Source of the DNA: Bog-473 sp963711065
Lineage (GTDB): Bacteria; Actinomycetota; Acidimicrobiia; Acidimicrobiales; RAAP-2
Length of the DNA: 64,000 nt
Direction: 5' to 3'
Assembly (NCBI GenBank): GCA_963711065.1
Contig: CAVQCO010000007.1
Span: 1,116,001-1,180,000 of the forward strand
Shown: piece after piece, positions 63,032-64,000 of the stretch
Numbering within the stretch: position 1 is the stretch's first letter
How the letters are laid out: each line of letters opens with the position of its first letter
Notes under the pieces: generated by a model
The model's database searches: none
What the model saw: the letters and a program-made list of their open reading frames with translations, nothing else
What the model was told of the DNA's origin: nothing
Program-made: the position numbers and the translations under genes

Positions 63032-63049
63032 GTGCCCCACTTCGCCGGG
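63032..63049. repeat. 18-bp direct repeat, copy 2
   Basis: Identical to 59787-59804; ends 9 bp before the IS110 type-A copy 2 boundary at 63058. Could be a target-site feature or the remnant of an older element. Confidence 0.7.
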
Positions 63050-63057
63050 ACGCGGGA

Positions 63058-64000
63058 CAGTTCGAATCCTCTTTGTGTCAAGACCCCAATTTCGGCGTCC
63101 AAAGGGCGCGACGAAATCGGCCCGTCACGAGACGGTACAGATGCGTAGGCTTTGAGATGGTCCGGGAGTGACTTCGCCAAAGAGCCGGCCTTCAGGGTGC
63201 AGAGCCGACCACGCGGCTATGAGTCGTTCCCTAATGTCCTCCCGGGCCGCTCATCCGGCGTCGAGGACGAGCTGTCGGTAGACGGCGTTAGAGATCTGGC
63301 GCTTGAGGGAGCGAAGCGCCTCCTTCTTGGTCTTGCCCTCGGCGACCTTGCGCTCGAAGTAAATGCGTCCATTTGTCCCGGGATTGCGGATCTGGGTGAT
63401 GGCAGCCATGTGGAGAGCGTGGTTGAGCCGTCGGTTCCCGCGCCGCGAGAGCCGGTGCACGACACGGCCACCTGAGGACCATTCGATCGGGGCGGTGCCG
63501 TTGTAGGAGGCGAAGACATCCCGGTTGGCAAAGCGTTCGACGTCGCCGGCGTAACCGATGATCTGCGCGGCGAGGATCGGGCCCACGCCATAGACGTCGG
63601 TCAGCGTCGTGCCCGATGCCTTGACGGCCACACGGATGCGGCGGTGCGACTCCTTTGTCTGGGCGTCGAGCCGGCGGACGTCGTCGAGAAGCTCGAGGGC
63701 CAGGTCGTAGCGGACCTGCTCGGCCGGGGTCTCGGGCGTGATCTTGGTCATGAGCCGCTCGGCGTCTGAAACGTAGAGTTCCTTGGCAATTCCGCCCGGT
63801 GCGAGCTCGGCGAGGAGCGCATGAAGACGACAGATCACCCGGGTGCGATGACTGCCGAGGTCCATGTTGCGCTTGGCGAGGAGCCGAAGGACCTGGGAGT
63901 GGTCAGCGGGCTGGACGCTGCGCAGATTCGGGGCCCGAAAGGCAGCGATGGCGACCGAGCGGGCGTCGTTGGGGTCGTTCTTGTTCGAGCGCCCGGTGGC
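63058..64000 (-). mobile_element. IS110-family element, copy 2 (type A), cut by the window end
   Basis: Matches copy 1 with a constant offset of 18347 bp from its first base to the end of the window; no difference was noticed. Same orientation as copy 1. Confidence 0.9.
63251..64000 (-). CDS. IS110-family transposase, copy 2, N-terminal part beyond the window
   Basis: The stop at 63251 and all visible codons equal those of copy 1: VYGVGPILAAQIIGYAG, SYNGTAPIEWSSGG, HRLSRRGNRRLNHALHMAA. The start codon lies beyond base 64000. Expected to be functional like copy 1. Confidence 0.92.
   Translation of the reverse strand, partial: ATGRSNKNDPNDARSVAIAAFRAPNLRSVQPADHSQVLRLLAKRNMDLGSHRTRVICRLHALLAELAPGGIAKELYVSDAERLMTKITPETPAEQVRYDLALELLDDVRRLDAQTKESHRRIRVAVKASGTTLTDVYGVGPILAAQIIGYAGDVERFANRDVFASYNGTAPIEWSSGGRVVHRLSRRGNRRLNHALHMAAITQIRNPGTNGRIYFERKVAEGKTKKEALRSLKRQISNAVYRQLVLDAG

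Overview
The window is high-G+C actinobacterial DNA. The best guess is an uncultivated member of the Acidimicrobiia or a relative. Support: a WhiB regulator, a Rv2466c-like thioredoxin-fold protein, a DUF2510 membrane protein, a mycobacterial-type beta-carbonic anhydrase, frequent GTG starts, ATGA/GTGA gene overlaps and promoters placed for leaderless mRNAs. I found no rRNA, tRNA or CRISPR array.

1-34 kb is a stable chromosomal region rich in lipid and xenobiotic catabolism: a PPOX flavoprotein, SnoaL- and EthD-like proteins, several SDR dehydrogenases, a sulfatase, two cytochrome P450s, a nitronate monooxygenase, a nitroreductase, an M20 peptidase, a Baeyer-Villiger-type monooxygenase, a haloalkane dehalogenase, an acyl-CoA dehydrogenase, a CaiB CoA-transferase and an APH-like phosphotransferase. 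Ribose-5-phosphate isomerase, carbonic anhydrase and TrmO are housekeeping genes among them. An ArsR-type regulator with a near-consensus promoter sits between the sulfatase and the first P450.

33.6-44.6 kb holds cell-envelope, regulatory and nitrogen genes: a secreted L,D-transpeptidase with a repeat domain, glutamine synthetase GlnA (lacking the usual adenylylation tyrosine), a metallo-beta-lactamase-fold hydrolase, a Ser/Thr kinase, an SGNH hydrolase, a multi-TM transporter, WhiB and a homocysteine S-methyltransferase.

44.7-64 kb is a mobile-element island of visibly lower G+C. It holds two identical copies of one IS110-family element (the second cut by the window end), two copies of another IS110-type element (one split by an IS30-family element), an IS3-family element with clear inverted repeats and target duplication, and a compact element of two overlapping tyrosine recombinase genes bounded by 17-bp perfect inverted repeats. 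Cargo or bystander genes include an inositol-monophosphatase-like enzyme, a barrel-LuxR fusion, a YihY membrane protein, a HAD hydrolase, a GNAT acetyltransferase and an SGNH paralogue.

Single-base frameshifts recur: one each in several otherwise normal genes and many per gene in the mobile elements. Several lie in short G or C runs, so residual assembly indels are as likely as true decay. Genes were called from the translated continuity on both sides of each break.
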